Source of the DNA: AP-15 sp963772965
GTDB lineage: Bacteria > Pseudomonadota > Alphaproteobacteria > ATCC43930 > CGMCC-115725
Direction: 5' to 3'
Length of the DNA: 64,000 nucleotides
NCBI GenBank assembly: GCA_963772965.1
Contig: CAVYZU010000012.1
Coordinates: 1-64,000 of the forward strand
Below are positions 1-8,959 of the stretch, in pieces; the stretch's first letter is position 1; every line of letters begins with the position of its first letter. Both the position numbers and the translations under genes were made by a program. A model generated the notes under the pieces. That model worked only from the letters and a program-made list of their open reading frames with translations. It had not been told where the DNA came from and did no database searches.

Positions 1-48
1 GGGGTAGTTGCTGAATTGGACCGCCGCGGATGCTTTCGGGAGGCACCG

Positions 49-1839
49 ATGGTTACCTTGACGTACGATTTCATGCGTGCCGGTACCCTTGAGGAGTTGA
101 AAGCCAAGGGCCGACTTGTCGTGCACGGCCGACATCGCCCGATCCTTGTCGTGCATGAGGGCGGGCGTGTCTTTGCGCTCGACAACCGCTGCCCGCATAT
201 GGGGTTCCCGCTCGATCGCGGCAGTGTCGAGGACGGCATTCTGACCTGCCACTGGCACCACGCGCGCTTCGAATTGGCGAGCGGCTGCACCTTCGACCTC
301 TGGGCCGACGACGTACCGACCTGTCCCGTGGAGATCCGCGCGGGTGACGAAATCTGGGTGAAACCGGTCTTCGGCGAAACCGACCCGGTCGGGCACTGGC
401 GTCATCAGCTCGAACAGGGGCTCGCCCACAATCTTAACCTCGTCATCGCCAAGGCGGTGCAAGGTCGGCTTGCGGCGAGTGGCTCTGCGTCGGAGGTGAT
501 AAGTCAGGCTGCGCTATTCGGTACCCGCAACCGCGATGGCTGGGATACCGGGCTGACGATCCTGACCGCGCTCGGTCGGCTGCTGCCGTTCCTCTCGGAA
601 GAAGATACCCACCTCGCTCTGTTTCACGGGGCGCGTCGCGTCGCTGGCGATTGCGACGGTGCGGTCCCACGCCGCGATCGCGCGCCGCTGACAAGTCAAC
701 CCGACCTCGCCACCCTCATGCGCTGGCTGCGGCGCTGGGTCGCTGTGCGGCATCGCGATGCGGCCGAGCGTACCGTATTGACTGCTATTGAAAGCGGCGC
801 CTCGCCGGCCGCACTCGCCGATTTGCTATTTGCGGCCGAGACCGACCGCGTCTACGCCGATGGCGGACATTCGTTTGATTTCATCAACAAGGCATTCGAG
901 TGTCTCGATCTGATCGGCTGGCAACATGCCGTCGACGTGCTGCCGAGCGTGGTTGGCCAGATGACGGCAGCCCGCGGTGCCGAGGAAAGAACAGCGTGGC
1001 GCCAGCCGGTCGATCTCGTCGCTCAGTGCGAGAAGGCAGGTCGTGAATTGCCGGGACTCTTCGCCGTCCACGGCCGTGCGCGCTGTTGGTCGGATCACGC
1101 GGCGTTGGCCCAGAGCCTCCTTGGTGACGATCCGGCTGAGATCATCGACGCGATCACCGCGGCAGCGGGCGACGGAGCCTCTCCCGCTGATGTCGGTCGA
1201 GCGCTCGCCTATGCAGCAGCCCTCAGGGTCGCGCGCTTTGGCACCGCCAATGAGCATTCCGACTGGGAGACGGCCCACCATGTCTTCACCTACGCAAATG
1301 CCGTTCACCAGGTGCTGAAACGGATTGGCGACGATGTCGCTGACGACGATAACGGTATTGAGGCTGTGCGCGGACTGCTGCATGGCGCGATGGCGCTTTA
1401 CCTCGCCCGCTACCTGAATGTGCCGCCCGCTTCTCTACCGGGAGAGCACGGCGATCGGCTCGACGACCTGCCGGAGGCCGAGGAACAGATCCGCACGGCA
1501 CTGTTTGATGCTCTCGACCGTCAACAGCAAATCGATGCGGCAGCGCGCCTGGTGGCTCGTCACCTCCGGCTGGGTTATTCGTCCGAAGCGCTGATTGCCA
1601 CTTTGGCGCATGTGCTTCTGCGAGAGGATGCAGGGTTTCACGCGTATCAGATGCTCGAGGCCGGGGTCCGGCAGTTCCAGGAATGGGGCGATGGTGACGA
1701 GGGTCGCCACATCCTGATCGCGGTCGCCCGGTACTTGGCTGCCCATTCTCCGACCCAGCGCGCGTTGTTGCAGACGGCGGATATCGCCCGTCGGCTGATG
1801 TGCGGAGGCGAGCTTCATCGTGAGGCGCGGGTCGAATGA
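49..1839 (+). CDS. Rieske [2Fe-2S] protein with long unknown C-terminal region
   Basis: The N-terminal ~100 residues are a Rieske ferredoxin-like domain: C-x-H (CPHMGF) followed after 16 residues by C-x2-H (CHWHH), the ligands of a [2Fe-2S] cluster. The remaining ~490 residues look alpha-helical, are rich in Ala/Arg/Leu and match no family I can name. I chose ATG 49 because GGGAGG lies just upstream; an in-frame TTG at 16 lacks this. No signal peptide is seen, so a cytoplasmic location is likely. Ring-hydroxylase alpha subunits have a mononuclear iron domain after the Rieske domain, but no such 2-His/1-carboxylate motif is recognised here. An electron-transfer or redox-sensing role is inference; the substrate is unknown. 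Confidence 0.85.
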   Translation: MVTLTYDFMRAGTLEELKAKGRLVVHGRHRPILVVHEGGRVFALDNRCPHMGFPLDRGSVEDGILTCHWHHARFELASGCTFDLWADDVPTCPVEIRAGDEIWVKPVFGETDPVGHWRHQLEQGLAHNLNLVIAKAVQGRLAASGSASEVISQAALFGTRNRDGWDTGLTILTALGRLLPFLSEEDTHLALFHGARRVAGDCDGAVPRRDRAPLTSQPDLATLMRWLRRWVAVRHRDAAERTVLTAIESGASPAALADLLFAAETDRVYADGGHSFDFINKAFECLDLIGWQHAVDVLPSVVGQMTAARGAEERTAWRQPVDLVAQCEKAGRELPGLFAVHGRARCWSDHAALAQSLLGDDPAEIIDAITAAAGDGASPADVGRALAYAAALRVARFGTANEHSDWETAHHVFTYANAVHQVLKRIGDDVADDDNGIEAVRGLLHGAMALYLARYLNVPPASLPGEHGDRLDDLPEAEEQIRTALFDALDRQQQIDAAARLVARHLRLGYSSEALIATLAHVLLREDAGFHAYQMLEAGVRQFQEWGDGDEGRHILIAVARYLAAHSPTQRALLQTADIARRLMCGGELHREARVE

Positions 1840-1879
1840 GTTTGCACCGATACCTCAGCGCTCTGCCGATGCGGCTCAA

Positions 1880-2068
1880 GGCGGCCAGCAAACTCGACGA
1901 AAAGCTGGCCCGCCGCTGCCGGTGTCAACCGCTTTTGGCCTAAATCCCGCAGCAGCTCCAGCCGCGAAAGCTCTCGATCGCTCATCAGCGTATCGTCACC
2001 CCCAACACCCCCCGGAAATCCCCCGGGAAGTGTCATCTGTAATTGGCAGAGAGGTGACATTTTGATCC
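1880..2068 (-). mobile_element. ISNCY (IS1202-like) transposase 5' remnant and terminal sequence
   Basis: Read on the minus strand, ATG 1985 begins MSDRELSRLELLRDL followed by LTPAAAGQL, which resembles the start of ISNCY/IS1202-group transposases (helix-turn-helix region). The reading then degenerates before reaching any catalytic domain. Just upstream at about 2031-2068 is a TGTCATCTG...AGAGAGGTGACA inverted sequence that could be the element's end. The rest of the element is missing, so this is a relic. Confidence 0.5.
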
Positions 2069-2120
2069 GGCGCCTACAGGCGCCTACAAATTTTTGCCGC
2101 ATAAGGCGTCTTACGGAAAA

Positions 2121-2609
2121 TTAGCCAGGCGTCAATTTTCCGCCGCCGCTGCCAAGTTGTTTGCACATAAATACACGGTCGTAACCGGCTTGAGTGGCGC
2201 GTCCCGTCTCCTCATAACCGAGAGCAGAGTAAAGGCGCTGATTTTCGATCATTGTTTCGTGTGTGTAGAGACGGATTTCGCGATAGCCGCGACGCAATGC
2301 TTCGGCCTCTGCGAAGTCGAGCAGCCGCCTGCCGATACCTAGTCCTTGGCGCTCCGGGGCGACAGCAATATTGTCGAGGAGCAGATAGTCCGATGCGGGC
2401 AGTAGCACGATGATGCCGAATATGGCGTTTGCTTGCTCGATCACCCATACCGCTCCCTCCCGGACACGCACCGTGTAGTCGTCCAGCATCGGGCCGGGTG
2501 GCTTCCCCATGCGCGAGATGTAGTGGTGATAGGCTTGTTGGACGATGCTCGCGACCATGGGCACGTCGGTGACCGTCGCAACCCGGATGATAGGCTCACC
2601 CTTCGTCAT
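2121..2609 (-). CDS. GNAT family N-acetyltransferase
   Basis: A 162-residue GNAT enzyme that would transfer an acetyl group from acetyl-CoA to an amine or amino acid; the substrate cannot be told. Acetyl-CoA binding motif A is clear (NIAVAPERQGLGIGRRLL), preceded by the beta strands (WVIEQ, GIIVLL) and followed by the C-terminal (IRLYTHETMIENQRLYSALGY) strand and helix pattern typical of the family. The start at 2609 (MTKGEPIIRV) places the first beta strand correctly; a longer in-frame start at 2669 would add a low-complexity basic tail and is less likely. The gene stands alone, just downstream of the 3' end of a group II intron. Confidence 0.88.
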   Translation of the reverse strand: MTKGEPIIRVATVTDVPMVASIVQQAYHHYISRMGKPPGPMLDDYTVRVREGAVWVIEQANAIFGIIVLLPASDYLLLDNIAVAPERQGLGIGRRLLDFAEAEALRRGYREIRLYTHETMIENQRLYSALGYEETGRATQAGYDRVFMCKQLGSGGGKLTPG

Positions 2610-2714
2610 GGCACCCGGTGACTTGTTGCTACATCTTGTGGTTCTGCGCCGGTTGCGGCCCTCTGTCAAAGCCGATGGCGGTAGGGACGCGAGTTACCCC
2701 GCGCCCCCCGCACA

Positions 2715-2747
2715 GAACCGGACGTGCAGCTTTCCCGCATACGGCTC
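2715..2747 (-). ncRNA. Group II intron domain V
   Basis: The minus strand reads GAGCCGTATGCGGG, AAAG, then CTGCACGTCCGGTTC. This is the highly conserved catalytic hairpin of bacterial group II introns: a GAGCCGT lower stem pairing with the GGTTC side, and a GAAA-type tip. It is the strongest single piece of evidence for the intron. Confidence 0.85.
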
Positions 2748-2757
2748 CCACCTAGGA

Positions 2758-3125
2758 TCATGACGGCGAAACCTTGCAGCTTCTCCGTATGCGTTCCGGC
2801 GTCTGTGACACGCTTTCCCGGCTCTGTGTCCGGCGCGTGCAATGCTGGCCCGCGTTCTCCTTGGCCCCCGTCCTTCGCTCCATCACCTCCGCTGCCGGTT
2901 TGACCCGGTTTTGTTCGGCGACTTCACGGCTACTATGACGAGGTCTGACTTCTCACGCCCGTGCATCATCGGCTTCGGCTCCTCGCCTTCCCGATGCGGG
3001 CCAGTCGGCTCTTCAGCTCTCTGGCCGGGCCTGAGACCTCTCAGGTTCCGACGCATTCCTTTCCGACGTGATGTGGCCTTCGACCCCGGCGGAGCGTCAG
3101 CATCTCGCATTGCGATGCCGCACAT
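2758..3125 (-). pseudogene. Remnant of group II intron reverse transcriptase, N-terminus only
   Basis: The frame ending near 2883 contains EPKPMMHGREKSDLVIVAVK, and the next frame continues with AAEVMERRTGAKENAG and TQSRESVSQTPERIR. I recognise these as the N-terminal leader of intron-encoded reverse transcriptases of alphaproteobacterial group II introns. A one-base insertion separates the two parts near 2885. All reverse transcriptase blocks (including the YADD motif), the maturase and any endonuclease domain are absent. The frame stops at 2758, just before domain V, so the deletion removed nearly the whole protein. Confidence 0.6.
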
Positions 3126-3481
3126 GTTGCCTTCGACGATTATGAACGCCTCGGCCTCCGCGAGTTTTAGACATTTCGTGGCTCAATCCCACACCCCATC
3201 GGATCGTTGTGTACGCTTCGCACCCGCCGTCACCGGCGACTACGCAACACTCACTACCCGGCAGCGCGCTGACCACTTTACCGGGGCCGGTCTTTCACCG
3301 GCAGGAACGCGCCAGCTTTTCCTGACGCACCATAACCGCCGTTCTGGAAAATCGCTATTCGATCACCCTGAACCCTACCCGGTCGCCAGAAACACGTTTC
3401 CGGATGATGGCGCGTTCGGGGAAGGAAAACTTTAACCCGCGTGCGGGTAATAGAGCGGATAGGTCTCAGTTTGGCGGGGCG

Positions 3482-4405
3482 ATGCTGAGGAGCCTCAATG
3501 CGTGGCGGCGACGTGGTAGCGAAATAGCTTCCCGTGGACGGGAGGCCAGCGCGAAGGCGTGGCAACGACTCAACGGCTCCGTAAAAGGTGGATTGAACAC
3601 AACGACCACCTTGGCCGGCGAAACCTACAACGCAGCTCTTGACTGGAAGGACAACGCCGAACTGAGCCATTGGTTGACGAGTTACTTCAGCTATCAGCAT
3701 GCCACTGTCGGCAGTAAGGCTATGGACGCTGAGTACCTGCGCACGCACATCGGTGGTGGCTGGCATCGACTCTACGACGGCGGACATAGCCTCGCCGGCA
3801 GTTGGAAAGCCGTCAGCGAGGCCTTGCCGCACCTAAGCGCACTGGACCAGCTCGGCATGTGGGCCAACGAGTACTGGAAAGACCTGATCACCACGCGCGG
3901 CATGCCGATACTGATCCTCGATCACGCCGATAAGGTTGGCGAGTACTTCAAGCACTTGGATTGCGTAAATGTAGCGCAGGCCATAGGCGGCGAGCTCACT
4001 GGCGTGTCGATTTATTGCAATTGGAACGATCCTGCCAAACTGGTAGCGTCGGCCGCTTCGACTGATTGTAGTGGTATCGTCTATGCCAACGTGGTAGCGC
4101 CGCTCGTTAGTTTAATTTCTATTGGGCGGGCCTATTTTCTGCTTAGGCAATCAGAGCAGGACGATCTCCGGGACTTAATCGCACCGGCGCTGAAAGGTCT
4201 TACGCGTGGCGGAGCGAGTGTTCTACTCATTACAGTAATCCCCGGCGGCTTTCTGTTGCACCTCAGCAGCGGCATCGTAGTTAGCCTCGCCCACGGCTAC
4301 ATCTGGAACAAGGGTAGTGAGAACAAGCAGGCGATTTTTGACGCGCTCAAGCAATGCGTCAACGGCACACCTAAGTTTTGGCCGATCATGAATGCGGCCC
4401 TGTAA
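3482..4405 (+). CDS. Uncharacterised protein with C-terminal hydrophobic segments
   Basis: A 307-residue protein of unknown function. The N-terminus is basic and helical. The middle contains a distinctive HRLYDGGHSL stretch followed by conserved-looking aromatic residues (MWANEYWKDL, TTRGMPILIL). The last ~110 residues hold two hydrophobic stretches (VVAPLVSLISIGRAYFLL and SVLLITVIPGGFLL) that could span or insert into a membrane. ATG 3482 is preferred; an in-frame ATG at 3404 overlaps the intron-flanking DNA. The base composition is visibly less GC-rich than the core genes, which suggests transfer. It is followed 113 nt later by another unknown gene and then by a serine recombinase. Confidence 0.7.
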   Translation: MLRSLNAWRRRGSEIASRGREASAKAWQRLNGSVKGGLNTTTTLAGETYNAALDWKDNAELSHWLTSYFSYQHATVGSKAMDAEYLRTHIGGGWHRLYDGGHSLAGSWKAVSEALPHLSALDQLGMWANEYWKDLITTRGMPILILDHADKVGEYFKHLDCVNVAQAIGGELTGVSIYCNWNDPAKLVASAASTDCSGIVYANVVAPLVSLISIGRAYFLLRQSEQDDLRDLIAPALKGLTRGGASVLLITVIPGGFLLHLSSGIVVSLAHGYIWNKGSENKQAIFDALKQCVNGTPKFWPIMNAAL

Positions 4406-4518
4406 TTGACCCTCGATATTGACAATCGCTCATAGCGCGTTAACCGGATCTAAACGCCTTTAGATGCTCACAATGCGCAGCGGTATTCGCGAGGAATATT
4501 TTTGAAAGGATCAAACCA

Positions 4519-4800
4519 TTGCCAAGATACCCAGTTGCCCACCTCCGGAAGCAGGGGCAGGATATGATCATCGTGCCGCTCGAATCATCGTTCGGGAATA
4601 AAATGAAACAAGATCAGCAGGCGACGATTGTCGATCTGCAAGTCCGTGCGAACAATGCTGGTCTAAGGGGAAAAGTGGTTCCAGTCTGGGATGCTGGCGG
4701 TAGGATGGATTTTATAGCTCCGCAACAATGGCATTCTTATCTGAGTGGTCTCAATTTGAGACTAGTCCTTGCCAAGATAAATAAAGAGATTTTCTGGTAA
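4519..4800 (+). CDS. Small uncharacterised protein (93 aa)
   Basis: A 93-residue product of unknown function with no signal peptide or membrane segment. A GAAAGGA ribosome-binding site at 4503-4509 precedes a TTG at 4519 with good spacing, so a TTG start is likely; the first internal ATG is at 4564. Notable stretches are MIIVPLESSFGNK and VVPVWDAGGRMDFIAP. It lies downstream of, and in the same direction as, the unknown 307-residue protein and shares its lower GC content, so the two may work as a pair. That link is inference from position only. Confidence 0.6.
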   Translation: MPRYPVAHLRKQGQDMIIVPLESSFGNKMKQDQQATIVDLQVRANNAGLRGKVVPVWDAGGRMDFIAPQQWHSYLSGLNLRLVLAKINKEIFW

Positions 4801-4812
4801 TTGGTCTCATAC

Positions 4813-5379
4813 TCATGAGAGCCGAGAAATCGTGCTCTTTCCCACGCCGTAGCTGCGCGCGAGTTCGGCAAGCGTAGCACCCTGCGCCCGCCGCCGCCGC
4901 GCTTCGGCCTTCTGTGCGTCGGTGAGTTTCGAGGGTCGGCCCATGTGCTGCCCGCGCTTTTGCGCCCGGCTGCGGCCCTCGGCGGTGCGGGTGCGGATAA
5001 GGTCGCGCTCCACGTCGGCCAGTCCGCCCAACACGGCAATCATCAATCGCCCGGTGCTGGTGCCGGTGTCGGCCCACGGCTCCGCCAGTGAGCGGAAGTG
5101 CGCCTTGGCGTCCACGATCTGCTTGACGATGGCGAACAGGTCGAAGGTGCTGCGCGCGAGGCGGTCAATGCGCGTCACTGTCACCACGTCGCCGGGGACG
5201 ATGGCTTTGAGCATTTTGAGAAGCTCGCGCCGGTCGTTGTGCGCGCCTGTCACCTTCTCGCGGTAAATCTTGGTGCAGCCCGAGCCGCGTAGCTGCTCAA
5301 GCTGGGCGTCGAGGGTCTGACCGTAGGTGCTGACACGGGCATAGCCGAGACGGCGATTTTGCGGGTGCGTTTGGGTCAT
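4813..5379 (-). CDS. Serine recombinase (resolvase/invertase family)
   Basis: A 188-residue site-specific recombinase of the small serine recombinase family, which cuts DNA with a serine nucleophile. The catalytic serine is Ser17 in YARVST; the arginine motif RIDRLARS and the conserved GGLADVERDLIRTRTAEG helix (E helix) are present. The C-terminal ~45 residues (MGRPSKLT to the end) form a Hin-type helix-turn-helix (TLAELARSYGVGKSTISRL). Length matches the 180-200 residues usual for the family. It is convergent with the 93-residue gene (12 nt apart). No flanking inverted repeats or partner transposase were recognised, so it may be left over from a Tn3-type transposon or an invertible segment. 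Confidence 0.93.
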   Translation of the reverse strand: MTQTHPQNRRLGYARVSTYGQTLDAQLEQLRGSGCTKIYREKVTGAHNDRRELLKMLKAIVPGDVVTVTRIDRLARSTFDLFAIVKQIVDAKAHFRSLAEPWADTGTSTGRLMIAVLGGLADVERDLIRTRTAEGRSRAQKRGQHMGRPSKLTDAQKAEARRRRAQGATLAELARSYGVGKSTISRLS

Positions 5380-5451
5380 ATCTTACGGGAAACGTAACCC
5401 ATTGATCGAGCAGGGGCAAGGGAAATTTCCGAAAGTCTTGAATAATTCGCT

Positions 5452-5861
5452 TTAGGCGATGTGTGGCGCCGGGGCGGCGGCCGCATGGCTGCCAGCGGCG
5501 GTGCGATCGAGAACCTGCTGGATGCGTGGCATGACCTCCTCGCCGAAAGAGGTCATCGAGCGCTCGACCATGTCGTAGGGCATCGTCCCGAGCTTGAAGA
5601 TCATCGCGAGGCCCGTCAGGTCGAGCTGGCCGGCGATACGGAGAATCATATCGGCCACTGTCTCGAGATTGCCGAGGATCACCATGTCGTTGGCGACGAT
5701 CTCGTCAAAGATCATCCCGTGCAGCATGGGCGCTTGCCGTCGCCGGAAATCGTAGCTGGCCGGCAGCTTTCCAACGTGGGTGAACTGCGTATAGCGTTCC
5801 ATAAATCCCAGTACCGAAGCAGATTAGGGTGCGCCTCGGCGCGAGCGCGCGCAGCCGCCGC
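5452..5861 (-). pseudogene. C-terminal fragment of a luciferase-like (LLM) flavin monooxygenase
   Basis: The minus strand encodes a typical LLM C-terminus (KLPASYDFRRRQAPMLHGM, then VILGNLETVADMILRI and GTMPYDMVERSM). Upstream, in another frame, EAHPNLLRYWDLWNAIR would precede it, so a frameshift lies near 5785-5800. The flavin-binding N-terminal two thirds is absent. The intact LLM gene at 9302 is only distantly similar, so this is not a simple duplicate. Confidence 0.7.
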
Positions 5862-6299
5862 GAGTAACGCCCCGGCGCTTTGTGGGCGGGGCAAAGGCCG
5901 CGATGCGCCCCGTCGCCAAACCGCGGTCACCACAGCGGCAAGCGGCCTGGTGACCCCGCTGCCGACCAGATTGGCGGTCAGATGGCGTCCGCGATCGCCG
6001 GTGATGACGATCCTTTTGAATTTGTCGGAGGTCAGCGGCTGATGGCCTCTTCAGGCGCGCTACGACTATTCAACACTGGACTACGTGGCGTCGGCCACTC
6101 GGTTTGGCGTCGCGCCGCCCCTTTGCCGGTGGCGATCCGATGGCGATAATGTCTCCAGGGAAGCCTCAGCCGAAAGCAGTACTTAGCAGCCAAACATTGA
6201 CGTATTTGATCCGACAGCAGCACTCTGCCTTTCTCCGGGACGCCGTAAGTCCGTGGCGCGCCAGATGCTGCATCTGGCCGTTTGAGGAGTTGAGACAAG
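5862..6299. other. Gene-free stretch
   Basis: No reading frame here has recognisable family features or good coding character. It is probably debris from the truncated LLM gene plus the upstream region of the arylsulfotransferase-like gene. GGAG at about 6286-6289 can serve as ribosome-binding site for that gene. Confidence 0.5.
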
Positions 6300-7729
6300 A
6301 TGGGCCATCCTACGATCTATCCGACCGGCGTCACTTTGTACGATCCCACTAAGGCGTGGAGCGGGTACACGATTTTTCCGGCAGCGCATCTCGGGGCCTT
6401 GCTGATCGATATGAATGGCAAGGAAGTTCAATTGTGGAAGGGTCTGCAGGGCTTTCCCAACAAGTTGTTGCCAGACGGCCAGGTCTTTGGCAGCACGGGG
6501 CTTCGCAACCCCGATCACAGTTACCAGGATCAAACGGATTTGGTTCAAGTCGATTGGGAGGGCAACATTGTTTGGCGGTTCAGCCGGCTGGAACATATCG
6601 CCGATCCGGGACAAGAGCCGCGCTGGTATGCGCGCCAGCACCACGACTTTCAACGCGAGGGCAATCCCGTCGGATATTACGCGCCTGGCCAGACACCCAT
6701 GAACCACGGAGGCAAAACGCTGCTCTTGGTTCACAAAGATGTTCGAGACCCAAGGATCTCCGATCAGGCGCTGCTCGATGATCGGCTCATCGAGATAAGC
6801 TGGGAGGGTGAAATCCTATGGTCATGGTGCGCCCACGAACATTTCGACGAGCTGGGTTTTGATGATGACGCAAAGACGGTTCTGTTCCGTGATCCCAATC
6901 TTAGAAAACTGGCGGGCGGGTCGGTCGGCGATTGGCTGCATATTAATTCGGCATCGTTCGTCGGCCCCAACCGACATTTCGATGCAGGCGATCACCGCTT
7001 TCATCCCGACAATATTATCTGGGATTAAGGGAGGCGAACATCATCGCTATCACCGACAGAAAGACCGGCAATGTCACTTGGCGGCTTGGCCCCAACTACG
7101 ATGGCAAGGAAGCCGAGAGTAGACTGGGTTGGATCATCGGCCAGCACCACGCGCACATCATTCCGCGTGGCCTGCCGGGCGAGGGGAATTTACTGGTGTT
7201 CGACAATGGCGGCTGGGCGGGTTACGGCAAACCCAATCCCTCTTCGCCAACCGGCCGTCAGAATGCAAGGCGGGATTATTCGCGGGTTTTGGAGATAGAC
7301 CCGATCTCGCTCAAAATCGTATGGCAGTATACGCCGATCGAAGCCGGTTTCGTGGTGCCGCTCGACGCTTCACGCTTTTACAGCCCGTTCATCAGCAGCG
7401 CCCAGCGTCTGCCCAATGGCAATACGCTGGTCACTGAAGGATCGGATGGTCGTATTTTTGAAGTCACCCAAGATCACGAACTGGTCTGGGAATACATCAG
7501 CCCTTATTGGGGCAAGCGCGGATTGAATATGGTGTATCGAGCCTATCGAGCGCCCTATGCCTGGGTTCCGCAGCTTCAAGTGCCAATAGAGGCGCCGATC
7601 GCCCGGCTGGAGAGGTCACATTTTCGTGTGCCAGGCGCCGCTCCGCCAGGGTGCGAGCGCGAGGTCTCGGTGCCGGGCGTCGAGGCCGACCGGCAAGACG
7701 CAGCCTTCTGCGTAGTACCTACAAATTAA
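6300..7729 (+). pseudogene. Arylsulfotransferase (ASST)-family protein, one frameshift
   Basis: Two adjacent frames together give a ~476-residue ASST-family beta-propeller protein. Part 1 (6300-7028) has GNIVWRFSRLEH, MNHGGKTLLLVHKDV and the DWLHINSASFV histidine region. Part 2 (about 7032-7729) has GWIIGQHHAHIIPR, LLVFDNGGWAGYG, SAQRLPNGNTLVTEG and HELVWEYISPYW. The frame breaks at about 7026-7031; one missing base restores the join. Family enzymes move a sulfate group between phenolic compounds, using a histidine nucleophile. No signal peptide is seen, unlike periplasmic ASSTs. Either the gene is dead or this is a sequencing indel, as both halves are otherwise well preserved. Confidence 0.75.
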
Positions 7730-7900
7730 TGCCCTCCGGCCCGCTTGCCGTCCCTTCACCACGCGATCACTACCAAATTGAATCGAGAGCGGGTTGGCAG
7801 TCTCGCAGGCAGGCGTCTACTCGGAGAGGAAGTGCTGCTCAAGACAGAGCTTCACCCCCGCATTGCTGACCGGATCGTATCCACCAAGCGTAATCAGCGC

Positions 7901-8908
7901 ATGGCAACATCGCCCCAACTGACCGGCCCCACGGCGAACGCGGAACTTCCCGCATGGATCAAACCCCAGCTGACGCGGCTGGTCACGGAAGCGCCCTCCG
8001 GCGACGAGTGGGCCCACGAACTCAAATTCGACGGCTATCGCATGCATGCCCGACTCGATCGCGGCGATATCCGCTTGCTGACCCGCACCGGGCTTGACTG
8101 GACCAGCAAATATTCCGCGATCGCAGCGGCGCTCGCTACATTGCCGGTGCGGCAAGCGTACCTCGACGGGGAGCTCTGCGGGTTGCGGCCGGATGGGGTC
8201 ACCGCGTTCGCACTGATCCAGAACGCGGCAGAACGGCGTGGTGGGGCCGACCTCGTCTATTTCGTATTTGACCTGCTCTACCTCGACGGCCGCAATCTGA
8301 TGCCGCTGGCGTTGGCGGATCGCAAGGCTGGTCTCGCCGCCCTCCTCGAGGAAAGAGTAGGCGCGATCCGCTTTAGCGATCACCAAATCGGGCAGGGTCC
8401 GGCTTTCCACCAGCATGCGTGTGAGCTGGGGCTCGAAGGCATTGTCTCAAAGCGATTGGACGCGCCGTACAGCCCCGGTGATCGCGGTCTCTGGCTCAAG
8501 ACCAAATGCCTCAACCGCGAGGAGTTCGTCGTCATCGGCTGGACCGACCCCGAGGGCCGCCGCCCGTTCATCGGCGCGCTGTTGCTTGGGTACTACGATC
8601 CGGCCGGCCGGCTAATTTACGCGGGCGGGGTCGGCACTGGAATGGGGGCCGATCAGCTCGAGAAGCTTTTACGACGCCTGCGGCCGCTGCAAATCGACGC
8701 GATGCCGCTCGATGTCGCTCCGCCGCGCTCGACCCGGTTTGGCTCGCCGCTGGTGCTGTCGCGTGTCCATTGGGTCCGGCCCGAACTTGTTGTCGAGGTC
8801 AAGTACCTGACCTGGACCGAGGATGGGCTATTGCGCCAGGTCGTCTATGAAGGGATCCGCGAGGACAAACCGGCGCATGAGGTTGTCCGGCCAGGGCTGC
8901 CCGCCTGA
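7901..8908 (+). CDS. ATP-dependent DNA ligase (LigD ligase-domain type)
   Basis: A 335-residue stand-alone ligase. Motif I has the AMP-accepting lysine Lys42 (ELKFDGYR); further nucleotidyltransferase motifs are YLDGELCG, YFVFDLLYLDGR, LEGIVSKR and WLKTKC, followed by an OB-fold domain (FIGALLLGYYD to the end). It seals nicks in DNA using ATP. Homologous domains in LigD repair double-strand breaks with Ku, but neither Ku nor the polymerase and nuclease domains of LigD are present here. ATG 7901 begins MATSPQLTG and fits the family start; an in-frame ATG at 7745 would add an unlikely basic leader. Confidence 0.92.
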   Translation: MATSPQLTGPTANAELPAWIKPQLTRLVTEAPSGDEWAHELKFDGYRMHARLDRGDIRLLTRTGLDWTSKYSAIAAALATLPVRQAYLDGELCGLRPDGVTAFALIQNAAERRGGADLVYFVFDLLYLDGRNLMPLALADRKAGLAALLEERVGAIRFSDHQIGQGPAFHQHACELGLEGIVSKRLDAPYSPGDRGLWLKTKCLNREEFVVIGWTDPEGRRPFIGALLLGYYDPAGRLIYAGGVGTGMGADQLEKLLRRLRPLQIDAMPLDVAPPRSTRFGSPLVLSRVHWVRPELVVEVKYLTWTEDGLLRQVVYEGIREDKPAHEVVRPGLPA

Positions 8909-8959
8909 ACCTATTCCCGACCAACCGAGCGCTCGATGCCGAAGAAACTTCGCCAGACC

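Larger units (their letters stand above)
2681..3330 (-). mobile_element. Group II intron, deleted for most of its intron-encoded protein
   Basis: On the minus strand a candidate 5' end GTGCGTC occurs at 3330, and a 33-nt domain V hairpin lies at 2715-2747. Domain VI follows as an 8-bp stem (GGGGCGCG pairing with CGCGTCCC) and the element appears to end CCCTAC at 2681. Between them is only a short remnant of the reverse transcriptase reading frame. The total of about 650 nt compares with about 2 kb for a full bacterial group II intron. The ribozyme core may still be complete, so splicing in trans with a helper protein is conceivable but unproven. Exact ends are inferred from consensus. Confidence 0.72.

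Noticed and set aside
2842..3435. 197-codon plus-strand frame
   Set aside because: It runs antisense through the group II intron; its residues are explained by structured RNA and the reverse-transcriptase remnant on the other strand.
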